In this document: one piece after another, positions 43,960 through 53,708 of the stretch
Layout of the letters: each line of letters opens with the position of its first letter
Position numbering within the stretch: the stretch's first letter is position 1
Assembly (NCBI GenBank): GCA_003133385.1
Contig: PKXF01000008.1
Location: forward strand, 93,270-157,269
Direction: 5' to 3'
DNA from: Candidatus Saccharimonadota bacterium
Lineage (GTDB): Bacteria; Patescibacteriota; Saccharimonadia; Saccharimonadales; UBA4665
Length of the DNA stretch: 64,000 nt
Notes under the pieces: generated by a model
What the model was told of the DNA's origin: nothing
What the model saw: the letters and a program-made list of their open reading frames with translations, nothing else
Databases searched by the model: none
Position numbers and translations under genes: made by a program

Positions 43960-46617
43960 ATGAGCGAGAAGGACAAAGTAACGGGCAAGAAGCTTGTCAT
44001 TATCGATGGCAAAAGCGTCTTTTATCGTGGCTACTATGCTATGCCTAATCTAACTACCAAAGACGGCACTCCTACAGGCGGTGTGTTTGGCTTTGCTACC
44101 ATGGCCCTCGAAGTGATCCGCCGACTAAAACCAGATTATGTAGCCGTAGCCTGGGACAAACCCAAAACCAATATACGGAAACGATTGGCTATGTATCCTG
44201 AGTATAAAGCTGGGCGCAAGCCGGCACCGGCAGACTTCTATGAACAAGTACCCATACTTCAAGAACTACTAAAGGCTTTCGGGTGGCCACTATATGAACT
44301 TGATGATTATGAAGCTGACGACATAATGGGTACATTGGCTGTCCAGGCTAGCAAAAAGGGTCTTGAAACTCTTCTTATAACCTCAGATATGGACATGCTA
44401 CAACTTGTTAATTCGAGTGTTCATGTATATGCACTCAAGACTGGCCTATCGAACATTGAATTGTATTCACCGAGCAGTTTTGAGGCGAGGTATGGCATAC
44501 GCGTCGATCAATTTTTAGACCTTAAATCACTAAAAGGTGACTCGTCCGATAATATTCCTGGTGTGCCGGGTATCGGTGAAAAGGGGGCTCTAGAGCTGCT
44601 AAAACAATATGAAACCTTGGACGGAGTCTACGATAATCTAGCACTGATTAAGGACTCAACCTGCAAAAAACTGGAGGAGGGTAAGAAGCTGGCTTACTTA
44701 AGTAAAGAATTAGCACGAATCTGGACTGACGCACCAATTAAACTTAACTTGCCAGAGGTAGATGGTAGCAAAGTACAGCCCGAGAAGGTACTGGACTTAT
44801 TGCAAAAGTTAGAATTCCGGACACTGGCCCGACGTTTGCCGGAAGTTATGCAGGTAGCCATAGATAATCACCAAACTGCCAACGGTAAAATGAGCACCAA
44901 AGCAGGGACCAACATTGTCATTGATAGTCCTCAAAAACTCGCTGAGGTTAAGCTACCTAATTCGGACAAGTTGTTTATTTATTCGCGGGCGGCAGGCAAG
45001 CACGGCCGTGACCCGCAAGTCTTACTACTCAGTACAGACGGTAAGACAGTATATAGCTTCGATCTTTCCAAGCTTAATAATTTCCAGGCCGAGTCTCTGA
45101 TGCACGTTCGGCCGTTGGTCGGCTATGACATTAAGTACAGCTTGAAAGTGCTAAAAGCACTGGGCGTCAAGGCCTTACCGCCTGTCGGGCATGACGTTTT
45201 GATCGGCGCTTTTCTCTTAAACTCACTCCGTAGGGAGCAAACTTTAAGTGAGCTAGTAATTGCTGATCTTGATTATGAAACTTCACCCTTCGAGGACCTT
45301 GATCCTGAGCAGATTATTGCCCGGGCTCCAGAAATTATAGGTGTTATCAAAGCTCTGTACGAACTGCAAAGTAAAGAAATGCAGAAAATAGTGAAACTAT
45401 CGGAACTTGCCGATAAAGTGGAATGGCCGGTTATCCCGGTACTGGCCGACATGGAATACGTTGGCATCGAACTCGATACTAAATACCTGGCCACCTTTGC
45501 CGACCAAGTAAACGATTTAATTTCTGACTATGAGCAACAAATATACGGCCACGCCGACAAGGAGTTCAATATAAGTTCCCCGACCCAGCTGGCTGAGATT
45601 TTATTTACCAAATTGCATTTGCCGACCAAAACCATAAAAAGGGGAAAAACCGGCTATAGCACTGCAGCCCGGGAGCTAGATAAATTGCGCGGCACCCACC
45701 CAATCGTTGATCTCATTACCCAGTACCGCGAAGTTGCCAAACTGAAAAATACCTACGTCGATACCTTGCCGCACATGGTCGATGAACATTCGCGCGTACA
45801 CACCACATTCAATCTGACAATTGCCCAAACTGGACGTCTGAGCAGCACCGATCCTAACCTGCAAAATATTCCAACGCGCACTGACCTAGGACGTCATATT
45901 AGAACTGCCTTTGTAGCCGGGCCGGGCAAGCAATTGGTTAGTGCCGATTACTCCCAATTTGAGCTACGTCTGGCCGCAGTACTAGCCAAGGACACGGAAC
46001 TCATCGAGATGTTTAACCGCGGCGCCGATATTCATGCTACTACCGCCGCTCTAATATATGAGCGTGAACCCGAAGATGTTACGAAACAAATGCGGCGGGC
46101 GGCAAAGGTTATAAATTTCGGTATCTTGTATGGCATGAGTCCGCATGGCTTATCGATTGCAACTGGAATGACCCGCGAGCAGGCCGTAACTTTTATTGAT
46201 CGCTATAAATCCGTACGCCAGCCGCTGTTTGACTACATGGACCGAGTGAAAGAACAAGCCAAAGTCGATGGTTACGTTGAAACATTGTTCGGCCGGCGCC
46301 GGCCTATGCCAGACATTCATTCCAGTAATTTTGTTGTCCGCCAAGCAGCTGAACGGGCCGCTATAAATATGCCGATACAAGGCACCGAGGCTGATCTAAT
46401 GAAATTAGCGATGACACAAGTTGATAAGCAGCTCGGCACTAAATACGACGAAACGAATATGCTGCTACAAATTCACGACTCGATTTTACTAGAGTGTCCA
46501 GAAGGCGACACCAAACGGATTGGCGAATTACTAAAAGAAACCATGGAAAGCGTATATAAACTACCCGTTCGCCTTGATGTCGACGTTACCGTCGGTGATA
46601 ATTGGGGCCAACTTTAG
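43960..46617 (+). CDS. polA: DNA polymerase I with degenerate proofreading domain
   Basis: An 885-residue Pol I. The 5'-3' exonuclease domain is complete (LVIIDGKSVFYRGYYA, DDYEADDIMGTLA, ITSDMDMLQLV, GDSSDNIPGVPGIG). The 3'-5' exonuclease acids are gone: the DTE motif reads YSRA, the second-motif YD is YS, and the third Asp is missing. Polymerase motif A is SADYSQFELRLAA, motif B RRAAKVINFGILYG, and motif C QIHDSILLE has Ser where HDE is usual. ATG 43960 is chosen because TATACT (43946-43951) ends 8 bases upstream; an earlier in-frame start would lie in the promoter. Confidence 0.94.
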   Translation: MSEKDKVTGKKLVIIDGKSVFYRGYYAMPNLTTKDGTPTGGVFGFATMALEVIRRLKPDYVAVAWDKPKTNIRKRLAMYPEYKAGRKPAPADFYEQVPILQELLKAFGWPLYELDDYEADDIMGTLAVQASKKGLETLLITSDMDMLQLVNSSVHVYALKTGLSNIELYSPSSFEARYGIRVDQFLDLKSLKGDSSDNIPGVPGIGEKGALELLKQYETLDGVYDNLALIKDSTCKKLEEGKKLAYLSKELARIWTDAPIKLNLPEVDGSKVQPEKVLDLLQKLEFRTLARRLPEVMQVAIDNHQTANGKMSTKAGTNIVIDSPQKLAEVKLPNSDKLFIYSRAAGKHGRDPQVLLLSTDGKTVYSFDLSKLNNFQAESLMHVRPLVGYDIKYSLKVLKALGVKALPPVGHDVLIGAFLLNSLRREQTLSELVIADLDYETSPFEDLDPEQIIARAPEIIGVIKALYELQSKEMQKIVKLSELADKVEWPVIPVLADMEYVGIELDTKYLATFADQVNDLISDYEQQIYGHADKEFNISSPTQLAEILFTKLHLPTKTIKRGKTGYSTAARELDKLRGTHPIVDLITQYREVAKLKNTYVDTLPHMVDEHSRVHTTFNLTIAQTGRLSSTDPNLQNIPTRTDLGRHIRTAFVAGPGKQLVSADYSQFELRLAAVLAKDTELIEMFNRGADIHATTAALIYEREPEDVTKQMRRAAKVINFGILYGMSPHGLSIATGMTREQAVTFIDRYKSVRQPLFDYMDRVKEQAKVDGYVETLFGRRRPMPDIHSSNFVVRQAAERAAINMPIQGTEADLMKLAMTQVDKQLGTKYDETNMLLQIHDSILLECPEGDTKRIGELLKETMESVYKLPVRLDVDVTVGDNWGQL

Positions 46618-46638
46618 GTCATATAGCTAAGAACAGGC

Positions 46639-47097
46639 CTATATATGATGAGTAGAGTTTTTACTGCGTCGCTGGCGCTTTACAACCCGTCCGCCGCTGG
46701 CTTTTATTAGGCGGTAGGCGATACTAATGACCCAGACGGATAGAATGACGTCAATACAACTTGTAATTAGGCTTAAAATGCCGTTGTGAAAACCGAAATG
46801 GTCAAGCTTAATATTGTAGCTCGCCACAGCAAGAACGGCCAGTTCGGCACAAATTAGCGATAGAGCCAAGCGTTTATTACGCCCCTCTTGCGCGGCAAAA
46901 CCGAGGAGTAAGATTACTCCGAACCACCCAACGATTAGAACATAATATATGACAGACGATAACAGATTCCCGACACAGTCACCGCCACTATGGCCACAGG
47001 TTGCAATGATAGATTGCAGGGCAGTTGCTATATTAAGGATTCCCAGCACAATAAACTGGATCATCGCAGCCTTGCCGGTTTCGTATGTGAGACGCAT
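46639..47097 (-). CDS. Small multi-pass membrane protein
   Basis: A 152-residue protein with four predicted helices (about 12-30, 47-65, 78-92 and 107-130) and a very basic C-terminal tail (GGRVVKRQRRSKNSTHHI), probably cytoplasmic. Three Cys lie in and near the first external loop. No family recognised. TATAAT lies 6 bases before the start (ATG 47097), suggesting a leaderless message. Convergent with polA. Confidence 0.55.
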   Translation of the reverse strand: MRLTYETGKAAMIQFIVLGILNIATALQSIIATCGHSGGDCVGNLLSSVIYYVLIVGWFGVILLLGFAAQEGRNKRLALSLICAELAVLAVASYNIKLDHFGFHNGILSLITSCIDVILSVWVISIAYRLIKASGGRVVKRQRRSKNSTHHI

Positions 47098-47217
47098 ACG
47101 TTCATTATAATGGACTGCGACAATTTGTAGACATTAGCCTTAAAAACAACCCTACAACCCTTGCAAAAACACATAATAATGTTAGTATATATATTGTCAC
47201 CTTTGTGAGACAGTATT

Positions 47218-47775
47218 ATGCGTTATTATATTGGTTTATCAGTCACCGTTATCCTTCTTATATTGCTCGTGTTCTTACTATTTCACAGTAGTGGTAAATC
47301 AAATGTACCCACCACATCTATGCCTCTCCACAGTTATGCTAATACCGATGCCGAAGTCCGCATGACTATTGATGGCCCAATTAATGCCAACGAAGACCAT
47401 CAACAGGTACAGATAACGGCTAACCAGAACGTTGTTACCTTTGACCAATTTAAGGGCTACGACAGCACAGTAGTCAACCAACAGCAGTTTGTTAATTCCG
47501 TGAATGCTTACTCGGCTTTCCTGTACGCCCTGGAATTGAATGGTTTTACCGAGGGCAATAATAGTAGTGCCTTAAGCAGCGAGCAAGGACATTGTGCTCT
47601 AGGCGACCGTTACGTATTTGAACTAATCCAGGGAGGCAACGACTTAGAACGCTATTGGGCCACCAGTTGCCCCAAAGTTGCTGTAAGTTTTGAGGGTAAT
47701 TTGACTGTAATGCTTGCCTTGTTTGAAGCCCAGGTTCCCAATTACCAGACTCTGACGAAGAACGTCATCTTCTAG
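47218..47775 (+). CDS. Secreted or membrane-anchored hypothetical protein
   Basis: A 185-residue protein with one N-terminal hydrophobic segment (IGLSVTVILLILLVFLLFH) followed by an extracytoplasmic domain. Two Cys (in GHCALGD and TSCPK) could form a disulfide. The domain has RMTIDGPINANEDHQQVQ and a C-terminal VMLALFEAQVPNYQTL. No known family. GTGAGA precedes ATG 47218. Confidence 0.55.
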   Translation: MRYYIGLSVTVILLILLVFLLFHSSGKSNVPTTSMPLHSYANTDAEVRMTIDGPINANEDHQQVQITANQNVVTFDQFKGYDSTVVNQQQFVNSVNAYSAFLYALELNGFTEGNNSSALSSEQGHCALGDRYVFELIQGGNDLERYWATSCPKVAVSFEGNLTVMLALFEAQVPNYQTLTKNVIF

Positions 47776-47799
47776 TCCCCGGTATGCGACAATAGAGGT

Positions 47800-48366
47800 A
47801 TGGTTAAAGCTATAATTTTTGATTGCTTCGGCGTACTGGCTACTGAAGCCTGGCTGCCCTTCAAAGCCAAGTATTTTGGTCATGACCCAGAGTTATTCGA
47901 GAAAGCCAGCGAAATAGGTCATCAGGCCGATAAGGGGTCTATAAGTTACGATGATTGCATGAGGGCTATAGCCAAATTGGCCGGTATAACACCGGAGCAG
48001 GCCGTTGAGGCCATCGCTCACAACGTACCTGATGAGGAACTTTTTGCCTACGTTCGCGAGCTGAAGAAAGACTATAAGCTCGGTCTGCTCAGCAATGTGG
48101 CCGGTAATTACCTGCACCAGATATTTACGACCAGCCAGCTGTCCCTGTTTGACGCCATCGCCTTGTCGTTCGAGAGCGGTTTTATCAAACCGCAGGCCGA
48201 GGCTTTTGGCGTAATGGCTAAGCAACTGGGGGTAGACCTCAACGAGTGCGTATTCATAGACGACCAGCAGCGTAACGTTAATGGGGCAATCACTGCCGGT
48301 ATGCTGGCTATCGTGTACCATGATGCCGTCAAGTTGCAGCGTGAGCTCAGTAAACTTTTATCCTAG
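47800..48366 (+). CDS. HAD-superfamily hydrolase
   Basis: A 188-residue HAD hydrolase of the epoxide-hydrolase/dehalogenase-like type. Motif I is IIFDCFGVL (D at 8, with Phe where the second Asp often is, as in this subgroup), motif II GLLSNVAG, the Lys is in FIKPQ and motif IV VFIDDQQRNV. Likely a small-molecule phosphatase or relative; substrate unknown. It shares its last 4 bases with the convergent gene. Confidence 0.82.
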   Translation: MVKAIIFDCFGVLATEAWLPFKAKYFGHDPELFEKASEIGHQADKGSISYDDCMRAIAKLAGITPEQAVEAIAHNVPDEELFAYVRELKKDYKLGLLSNVAGNYLHQIFTTSQLSLFDAIALSFESGFIKPQAEAFGVMAKQLGVDLNECVFIDDQQRNVNGAITAGMLAIVYHDAVKLQRELSKLLS

Positions 48367-48599
48367 CCAATGCGAAAAGTCAGCCGCTTGTCAAGCTGAC
48401 AGCGGCGTTTGATGTCCGGGCCGCGCAGACGCAAAGTATTAGCCAGGGCGGCACTAGGAACGGCAATAATAATGTCGCGTTCTCGGACTTGCACGCCTAC
48501 GACTACCCCGAACTCGGCCAGAACATACTTTTTGATGCTGGTTATCTCAGGCGGCTCGTCATAGTCTTTATTACTTAAAATACTTTGCAGGGAATCCAT
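48363..48599 (-). CDS. Small DUF721/DciA-like protein (tentative)
   Basis: A 78-residue protein: an N-terminal helix, then AEFGVVVGVQVRERDIIIAVPSAALANTLRLRGPDIKR and RLTFRIG. The strand-helix-strand pattern with A-L-A-N-x-LRLR resembles the KH-like part of DUF721 (DciA), a replicative helicase loader partner. The match is short, so this is tentative. TATACT (48613-48608, minus strand) ends 8 bases before its ATG. Divergent from mutM with 32 bases between. Confidence 0.45.
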   Translation of the reverse strand: MDSLQSILSNKDYDEPPEITSIKKYVLAEFGVVVGVQVRERDIIIAVPSAALANTLRLRGPDIKRRCQLDKRLTFRIG

Positions 48600-48607
48600 G
48601 TCCCATT

Positions 48608-48624
48608 AGTATACTTGTTACAAT
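48608..48624. promoter_or_regulatory. Divergent leaderless -10 boxes of mutM and the DciA-like gene
   Basis: Plus-strand TACAAT (48619-48624) lies 7 bases before the mutM ATG; minus-strand TATACT (48613-48608) lies 8 bases before the ATG at 48599. Both genes fit in a 32-base gap with no room for leaders. Confidence 0.6.
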
Positions 48625-48631
48625 AGACAAT

Positions 48632-49507
48632 ATGCCAGAATTACCAGAGGTTGAGACTCTGCGCCTTGGCCTTAGTGAACTGTTGCCGGGGCGCACCATT
48701 AGTACGGTGGATTTTAATTGGCCCAAGTCATTTCCTAATTCTGATGGAGACGTGCAGCGATTCTTAATTGGTGCAAGCGTTACTAAAATAAGACGCCGCG
48801 CAAAAGTACTAATAATTGAACTCACAACAAACTACTCGCTGGTCATCCATCTTAAAATGACGGGGCAGCTGGTATTTAGCAGCAGCGGCAAAAGGTTTGG
48901 CGCAGGCCATCCAAGCGATTCGTTAGTTGGCAAGCTGCCAGATAAATCCACGCGGGTAACGCTAGGCTTCAAGGACGGAAGCTACCTGTTTTTTAATGAC
49001 CAACGTAAATTCGGCTGGATGCGTCTCTTGCCGACAATCGAGATAATGAACCTGGATTTTTTCAAAAAAGTCGGACCAGAACCGCTCAGCGACGACTTTA
49101 CGTGGCAGATGTTCCGCGACAGGCTACTGCGCCGCCCAAATTCTATAGTTAAAGCTGCAATTCTGGATCAAACGGTCATTGCCGGGATCGGTAACATATA
49201 CGCCGATGAATCATTGTGGGGGGCGAAAATTCATCCAGCTACGAGAGTCAGTCAATTATCGCCACGGGATTTCAAAACTTTGTATAAAGAACTTGTTTTT
49301 GTTCTTAAACTGGCTATAGAAAAAGGGGGTTCTAGCGACAGGAATTACGTAAATGCCGAAGGCAAAAAGGGCAGCTACTTGAGCTTTGCCCGGGTTTTCC
49401 GAAGAGAGGGCCAGCCCTGCCCGCGTTGTGGCACTATTATAATAAAAAGCCGTGTCGCTGGCCGGGGAACGCACACCTGTCCTTACTGTCAACGAATAGC
49501 TGGTTAG
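48632..49507 (+). CDS. mutM: Formamidopyrimidine-DNA glycosylase
   Basis: A 291-residue Fpg/MutM that removes 8-oxoguanine and other oxidised purines. The catalytic N terminus is MPELPEVETLRLGL, the middle part has HLKMTGQLVF and DQRKFGWMRL, the helix-two-turn-helix ends in IAGIGNIYADESLWGAKIHP, and the C-terminal zinc finger is CPRCG...CPYCQR. Full length with all catalytic elements. Leaderless start as described for the promoter. Confidence 0.96.
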   Translation: MPELPEVETLRLGLSELLPGRTISTVDFNWPKSFPNSDGDVQRFLIGASVTKIRRRAKVLIIELTTNYSLVIHLKMTGQLVFSSSGKRFGAGHPSDSLVGKLPDKSTRVTLGFKDGSYLFFNDQRKFGWMRLLPTIEIMNLDFFKKVGPEPLSDDFTWQMFRDRLLRRPNSIVKAAILDQTVIAGIGNIYADESLWGAKIHPATRVSQLSPRDFKTLYKELVFVLKLAIEKGGSSDRNYVNAEGKKGSYLSFARVFRREGQPCPRCGTIIIKSRVAGRGTHTCPYCQRIAG

Positions 49508-49515
49508 AAGGCAAG

Positions 49516-51702
49516 CTAAAGTTTAACTATTTTCTTTAATAACTCTATGATTTGTTTGCTGGAAGCCAGCCGGAAACGAGCTGCAGTCCGGCCACGGCCA
49601 ACCTTGATGCTATAACTAGTATCCGGCAGGGACGTAAATAATGCTTCGTCGGTTACGTCGTCACCGATCGCCAATACGAATTCGTATCCCCGGTCTAGCC
49701 AGGGTTGGGCGGCATGGGCTTTACTAATTCTTGGGTTTTTAATTTCTATGACTTTATTGCCATGCACGAGCTCTAAGCCATAGGTTTTAAGGAAAGGTTT
49801 TAAGGCCTGTTTAATAATCACGGCATATTTTTGGGCGTAGTAAGGCATGGCTGCCCGGTAATGCCAAACTAAAGAGTGCGGCTTAATCTCCACCCGGGCC
49901 CCAGGCGTGAGACGCGCATATTTTTCAAGCGAAGGCAGTAACAACTGCTTCCAGTCGGTGTTAGTTTTTTCAACCAATTGCCACGTTTTATTGCCGACTT
50001 TCTTAGTAGCAGCTCCATGCTCTGCAACTAAATTAACTGGCATTGAACCGAACCATGCATTCAAGTCTTCAGCACTGCGCCCACTGATAATTACTACGTC
50101 GTTTGCCCGGTCAGCAACCAGGCTTTCAAGCAATTGCAGCAGGGATCTTGGCGGTTTGGCGTTATGATAGTCGGCGGTAAATGGCACCAAGCTGCCGTCA
50201 TAATCGAGTAGGAGCAATCGTTTCTTTGCACTAACGTAATCTGCCTGTAAGTCCTTCATAAGTCGTTTGTTCAGGGTACGAGTTAAGCGGGGTGTTCCAG
50301 GTATAGGTTGTTGCAGGGTATCGACGAAGGTCTTCGCCCAATGCTGTACGGTGTTAATCGATAGGTCTTTTTGCATTCGTTTCAGCCTGCCGCGAAGCTC
50401 CTTTTTGCGCATTGTTAAAGCTTGTTGCAGGGCATCGACCAGGCTTTCCGGCTCGGCGGGATTTACCATGATGGCATCATGCAGCTCTTGGGCTGCGCCA
50501 GCTGTTTCACTTAAAATCAACACCCCATGCTTCTTATTGCTGGCCACGAATTCTTTGGCCGACAGGTTCATGCCGTCTCTGATGGGGACAATAAAGGCAA
50601 CATCAGCGATTTGGAATAAAGCTGCAACTTCTTCAAAAGGCTGCGCAATATTCATGTAATCGACTGGTTGCCAAGAGAGCGATCCATAAGTTTTGTTGAT
50701 TTCCTTAGCTAGTACTTCCAGTCTGCGGGAGAGTTGAACATAGACGGCAATGTCAGTTCGAGAAGGTGCAGCGACCATGGCAAACACGACTTTGCCACGA
50801 AGCTCGGGACGGTAGGCCAAAAGCTGACCATAGGCTCTCAAACGTTCTTCCAGGCCTTTCGTTGGGTCTAGACGGTCAACACTTACAATGACTTTGCGCC
50901 GGCCGTAGCGTTTTTTATACCGTTTTGCTGCTTTCTTAACATCCCTGGATTTGCTGGCGGCCGCGTATTTCTCATAGTCTATGCCCATGGGGAACTCGGC
51001 AACCCGTACGCTACGGTCAGGTAGTTTAACCTGGTTGTCGGTTACCATACCAACGTTCATGGCCGATGCACTATCCGCAAAGTTTTTTACGTAATCGGTT
51101 GTATGAAAGCCAATCAAGTCAGCGCCGAGCATACCAACCATCAGCCTTTTAGCTTCGGGCAAACGGGCAAATGTTTTTTGGTCGGGGAAGGGAATATGCA
51201 GAAAAAATCCGATGTTTAAGGCTTTTTCCTCTGACCGCAACATTTCGGGCATAAGCATGAGTAGATAATCATGCACCCAGATTTGGCTTTTAGGGTTTGC
51301 TAGACTTACCACGGCTTCGGTAAATTGCTGGTTGACCTTACGGTAGGCTTGCCACCAAGCGTTTAAATGCTCCGAACTGACACGTTTACTAGGCAGGTTA
51401 TGAAACAAAGGCCATAGCACTGAATTGCTGTAGCCGTTATAAAAGTTATTAATTTGTTTCTGGCTCAAAAAAACTGGGTGGCAGTTATGGGTAGCAAGCT
51501 CGTTGGCAATTAATTGCTTGTCGTTTTCACTTAATTCGTCGCTGGCTATACCTGGCCAGCCTATCCAGCTATTGCCCGGGTCCTCCGCATAAGAAGATAA
51601 TCCAGTAGCTATGCCGCCTAAACTAGGCGAAAATACTAATTTGGCGTTCTCTTTTTTAACGCTAATGGGAAGTCGGTTGGAAACAATAATTACCTGAGCC
51701 AT
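49516..51702 (-). CDS. Bifunctional trehalose-6-phosphate synthase/phosphatase (OtsA-OtsB fusion)
   Basis: A 728-residue fusion. Residues 1-470 form a GT20 glucosyltransferase (IIVSNRLPISV, SLGGIATGL, VWVHDYLLMLMPEML-like IWVHDYLL, VDRLDPTKGL). Residues 490-725 form the trehalose-phosphate phosphatase: LLLLDYDGSLVPF (DxD), VVIISGRS, VAEHGA and AIGDDVTDEALF. It would make trehalose from UDP-glucose and glucose-6-P in one polypeptide, a stress protectant. A 17-base gap separates a TATGCT box from its ATG. Confidence 0.94.
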   Translation of the reverse strand: MAQVIIVSNRLPISVKKENAKLVFSPSLGGIATGLSSYAEDPGNSWIGWPGIASDELSENDKQLIANELATHNCHPVFLSQKQINNFYNGYSNSVLWPLFHNLPSKRVSSEHLNAWWQAYRKVNQQFTEAVVSLANPKSQIWVHDYLLMLMPEMLRSEEKALNIGFFLHIPFPDQKTFARLPEAKRLMVGMLGADLIGFHTTDYVKNFADSASAMNVGMVTDNQVKLPDRSVRVAEFPMGIDYEKYAAASKSRDVKKAAKRYKKRYGRRKVIVSVDRLDPTKGLEERLRAYGQLLAYRPELRGKVVFAMVAAPSRTDIAVYVQLSRRLEVLAKEINKTYGSLSWQPVDYMNIAQPFEEVAALFQIADVAFIVPIRDGMNLSAKEFVASNKKHGVLILSETAGAAQELHDAIMVNPAEPESLVDALQQALTMRKKELRGRLKRMQKDLSINTVQHWAKTFVDTLQQPIPGTPRLTRTLNKRLMKDLQADYVSAKKRLLLLDYDGSLVPFTADYHNAKPPRSLLQLLESLVADRANDVVIISGRSAEDLNAWFGSMPVNLVAEHGAATKKVGNKTWQLVEKTNTDWKQLLLPSLEKYARLTPGARVEIKPHSLVWHYRAAMPYYAQKYAVIIKQALKPFLKTYGLELVHGNKVIEIKNPRISKAHAAQPWLDRGYEFVLAIGDDVTDEALFTSLPDTSYSIKVGRGRTAARFRLASSKQIIELLKKIVKL

Positions 51703-51770
51703 AACTGTGGGGCCACTGAAGCATAGCAGATATTGCCCCGAAACGGAGTGTCAATTGTTACAATAACAAG

Positions 51771-52691
51771 GTGATTACTACGCTTACGGGAGAAAATAGC
51801 TTTGCTTTGGGGGAGCTTCTTCATCGATTAACTGACAGTTTTGTGGCTAAACATGGCGAGCTTACACTCGAGCGCCTCGATGGGGAGGACGACGACTTTA
51901 CTCTAATCCAACAGGCACTGACGAGTTTGCCATTCCTGGCCGCACAAAAAATGGTTGTACTAAGAGCTCCGGGTAAAAACAAACAGTTTCTTGAACAGTT
52001 CGAACAATTATTAGTCTCTCTGCCGAGTACGACCGATGTTATTATAGTTGAACCGAAGCTCGATAAGCGGCTGAGTTACTATAAGTTTTTAAAAAAGAAC
52101 ACCAACTTTCGGGAATTCCCAGAGCTGGACCACAATGCTCTGGCTGGGTGGCTCACGTCAATTTCTAAAGAACGTAATGGGTCACTCGGAGCAGGCGATG
52201 CCCGTTATCTAGTAGATCGTATCGGCGCTAACCAGCAGTTGTTAGCCCATGAGCTTGATAAATTAATCTTATATAACCCGCACATTACCCGCCAGACGAT
52301 AGATTTGTTAACTGAGCGGCAGCCGCAAAGCACTATATTCCAGTTACTTGAAGCGGCTTTTGCTGGTCATAGCAGGGAAACACTTGAGCTCTATGCCCAA
52401 CAACGGGCTCTTAAAGTAGAACCCCAGCAAATAATTGCTCTGCTGGCCTGGCAATTGCATGTAGTGGCCGTAGTAAAAACAGCTGGCGATAGAAGCGCCG
52501 ACCAAATTGCCGGGGAAGCCAGGATGAACCCGTACGTAGTTCGTAAAAGCCAATCGATAGCCCGCAGTTTAAGTCTCACAGAACTCAAAAAACGTGTGTC
52601 CGACCTAGCTGTAATAGATAAACGTCTGAAGCGTACTCCAATCAGCCCAGATGAAGCACTGCAGCACTACCTCTTAACATTGAAAACTTGA
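51771..52691 (+). CDS. holA: DNA polymerase III delta subunit
   Basis: A 306-residue clamp-loader delta subunit: MITTLTGENSFALGELLHRL, the helical-strand region LPFLAAQKMVVLRAP, then SKERNGSLGAGDARYLVDRIGANQQLLAHELDKL and the C-terminal lid/collar FQLLEAAFAGHSRETLELY. It opens the beta clamp. The start is GTG 51771, six bases after TACAAT (51759-51764), again a leaderless layout. Divergent from otsAB. Confidence 0.93.
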   Translation: MITTLTGENSFALGELLHRLTDSFVAKHGELTLERLDGEDDDFTLIQQALTSLPFLAAQKMVVLRAPGKNKQFLEQFEQLLVSLPSTTDVIIVEPKLDKRLSYYKFLKKNTNFREFPELDHNALAGWLTSISKERNGSLGAGDARYLVDRIGANQQLLAHELDKLILYNPHITRQTIDLLTERQPQSTIFQLLEAAFAGHSRETLELYAQQRALKVEPQQIIALLAWQLHVVAVVKTAGDRSADQIAGEARMNPYVVRKSQSIARSLSLTELKKRVSDLAVIDKRLKRTPISPDEALQHYLLTLKT

Positions 52692-52698
52692 GGGCGCC

Positions 52699-53703
52699 GT
52701 GGCAGACTTAGCCCCACCAGAAATTTTAAAAGCGTACTTTCCGGATGGTATAAATAGCCAAGCAAAAATTCCTGGCGGGGAAATTAACACTACTTTATTA
52801 ATAACTAAAAGGGGCGGCGAGAAAACCATTCTTCAAAGACTGAGTAGGATCTATGACGTCTCAATGAGTGAAGATTATGAGGCGTTAGCAACATACTTAA
52901 GAGACAAAGGCTGGGAAATTGCTACTGCGCTTGAAGCAGACAGTGGCTCTAATTATATATCAGATAATTCGGGGCGGCTGTGGCGTTCATTTAGTTATAT
53001 TGAGTCTGTAGCCGGCAGTAAGTTTGAGGGAGACTTGGAGGCGAGCGAGAGATTAGGAGGCTTACTAGGAAAACTACACGCAGCGTTAGCTACGTTTAAC
53101 TACCAGCCAAAATTCAGAGTGCCTCATTTCCAAGACACTGACTACTACGTTAGTAAGCTCAAAACTATACGAACAAAAATCCCTGACCCAATCAGCCGCG
53201 AACTTGCTACGAAAATGATGGCATTATCCAACGAGATAACTATTGTTAATAAGCCTGAGCAATTAATTCACGGCGACACAAGAATAGGTAACACACTTTT
53301 TAGGCAGGGTAAGCCGTTCACTTTTATTGATTGGGACGGCCTAAAGACAGCCAATCCGCTCATAGATGTTGGCGATATGCTGCAATCAACCGTAGGCGAA
53401 GTAATAACTAAAGGCAAGAAAAGTTGTTCGCTAGCGCAACTCTATCCCATACTTGAAGCATATTATAGGGAAGCTGGAATTACGGGTGACAAACAGGCTT
53501 TCATGACAGAGTCCTTAAATGCTGCTCAAGCTATAGCCTTAAATTTAGGCATAAGACATCTAATTGATAGTGTTGAGGATTGCTATTTTCTTTGGGACAC
53601 TAATCTGTTTGAATCACGACTTGCCTTTAATCTATTCGGTGCCCGAAGACAGTGGCAAGTGCAAAAGGTCTTAAGGGGTAAGCGTAGTACGCAGAACTTT
53701 TAG
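52699..53703 (+). CDS. Aminoglycoside phosphotransferase-like kinase
   Basis: A 334-residue kinase-fold protein. The catalytic loop QLIHGDTRIGNTLF and the metal-binding FTFIDWDGLKTANPLIDVGDM about 13 residues on are typical of the APH/choline kinase family. An N-terminal TTLLITKRGGEKTILQRL supplies the nucleotide-binding strands. The closest known shape is the homoserine/hydroxyalkyl kinase-like group, but the substrate is unknown. It starts with GTG 52699 after an AGGG site, 7 bases beyond holA. Confidence 0.75.
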   Translation: MADLAPPEILKAYFPDGINSQAKIPGGEINTTLLITKRGGEKTILQRLSRIYDVSMSEDYEALATYLRDKGWEIATALEADSGSNYISDNSGRLWRSFSYIESVAGSKFEGDLEASERLGGLLGKLHAALATFNYQPKFRVPHFQDTDYYVSKLKTIRTKIPDPISRELATKMMALSNEITIVNKPEQLIHGDTRIGNTLFRQGKPFTFIDWDGLKTANPLIDVGDMLQSTVGEVITKGKKSCSLAQLYPILEAYYREAGITGDKQAFMTESLNAAQAIALNLGIRHLIDSVEDCYFLWDTNLFESRLAFNLFGARRQWQVQKVLRGKRSTQNF

Positions 53704-53708
53704 ATTGA

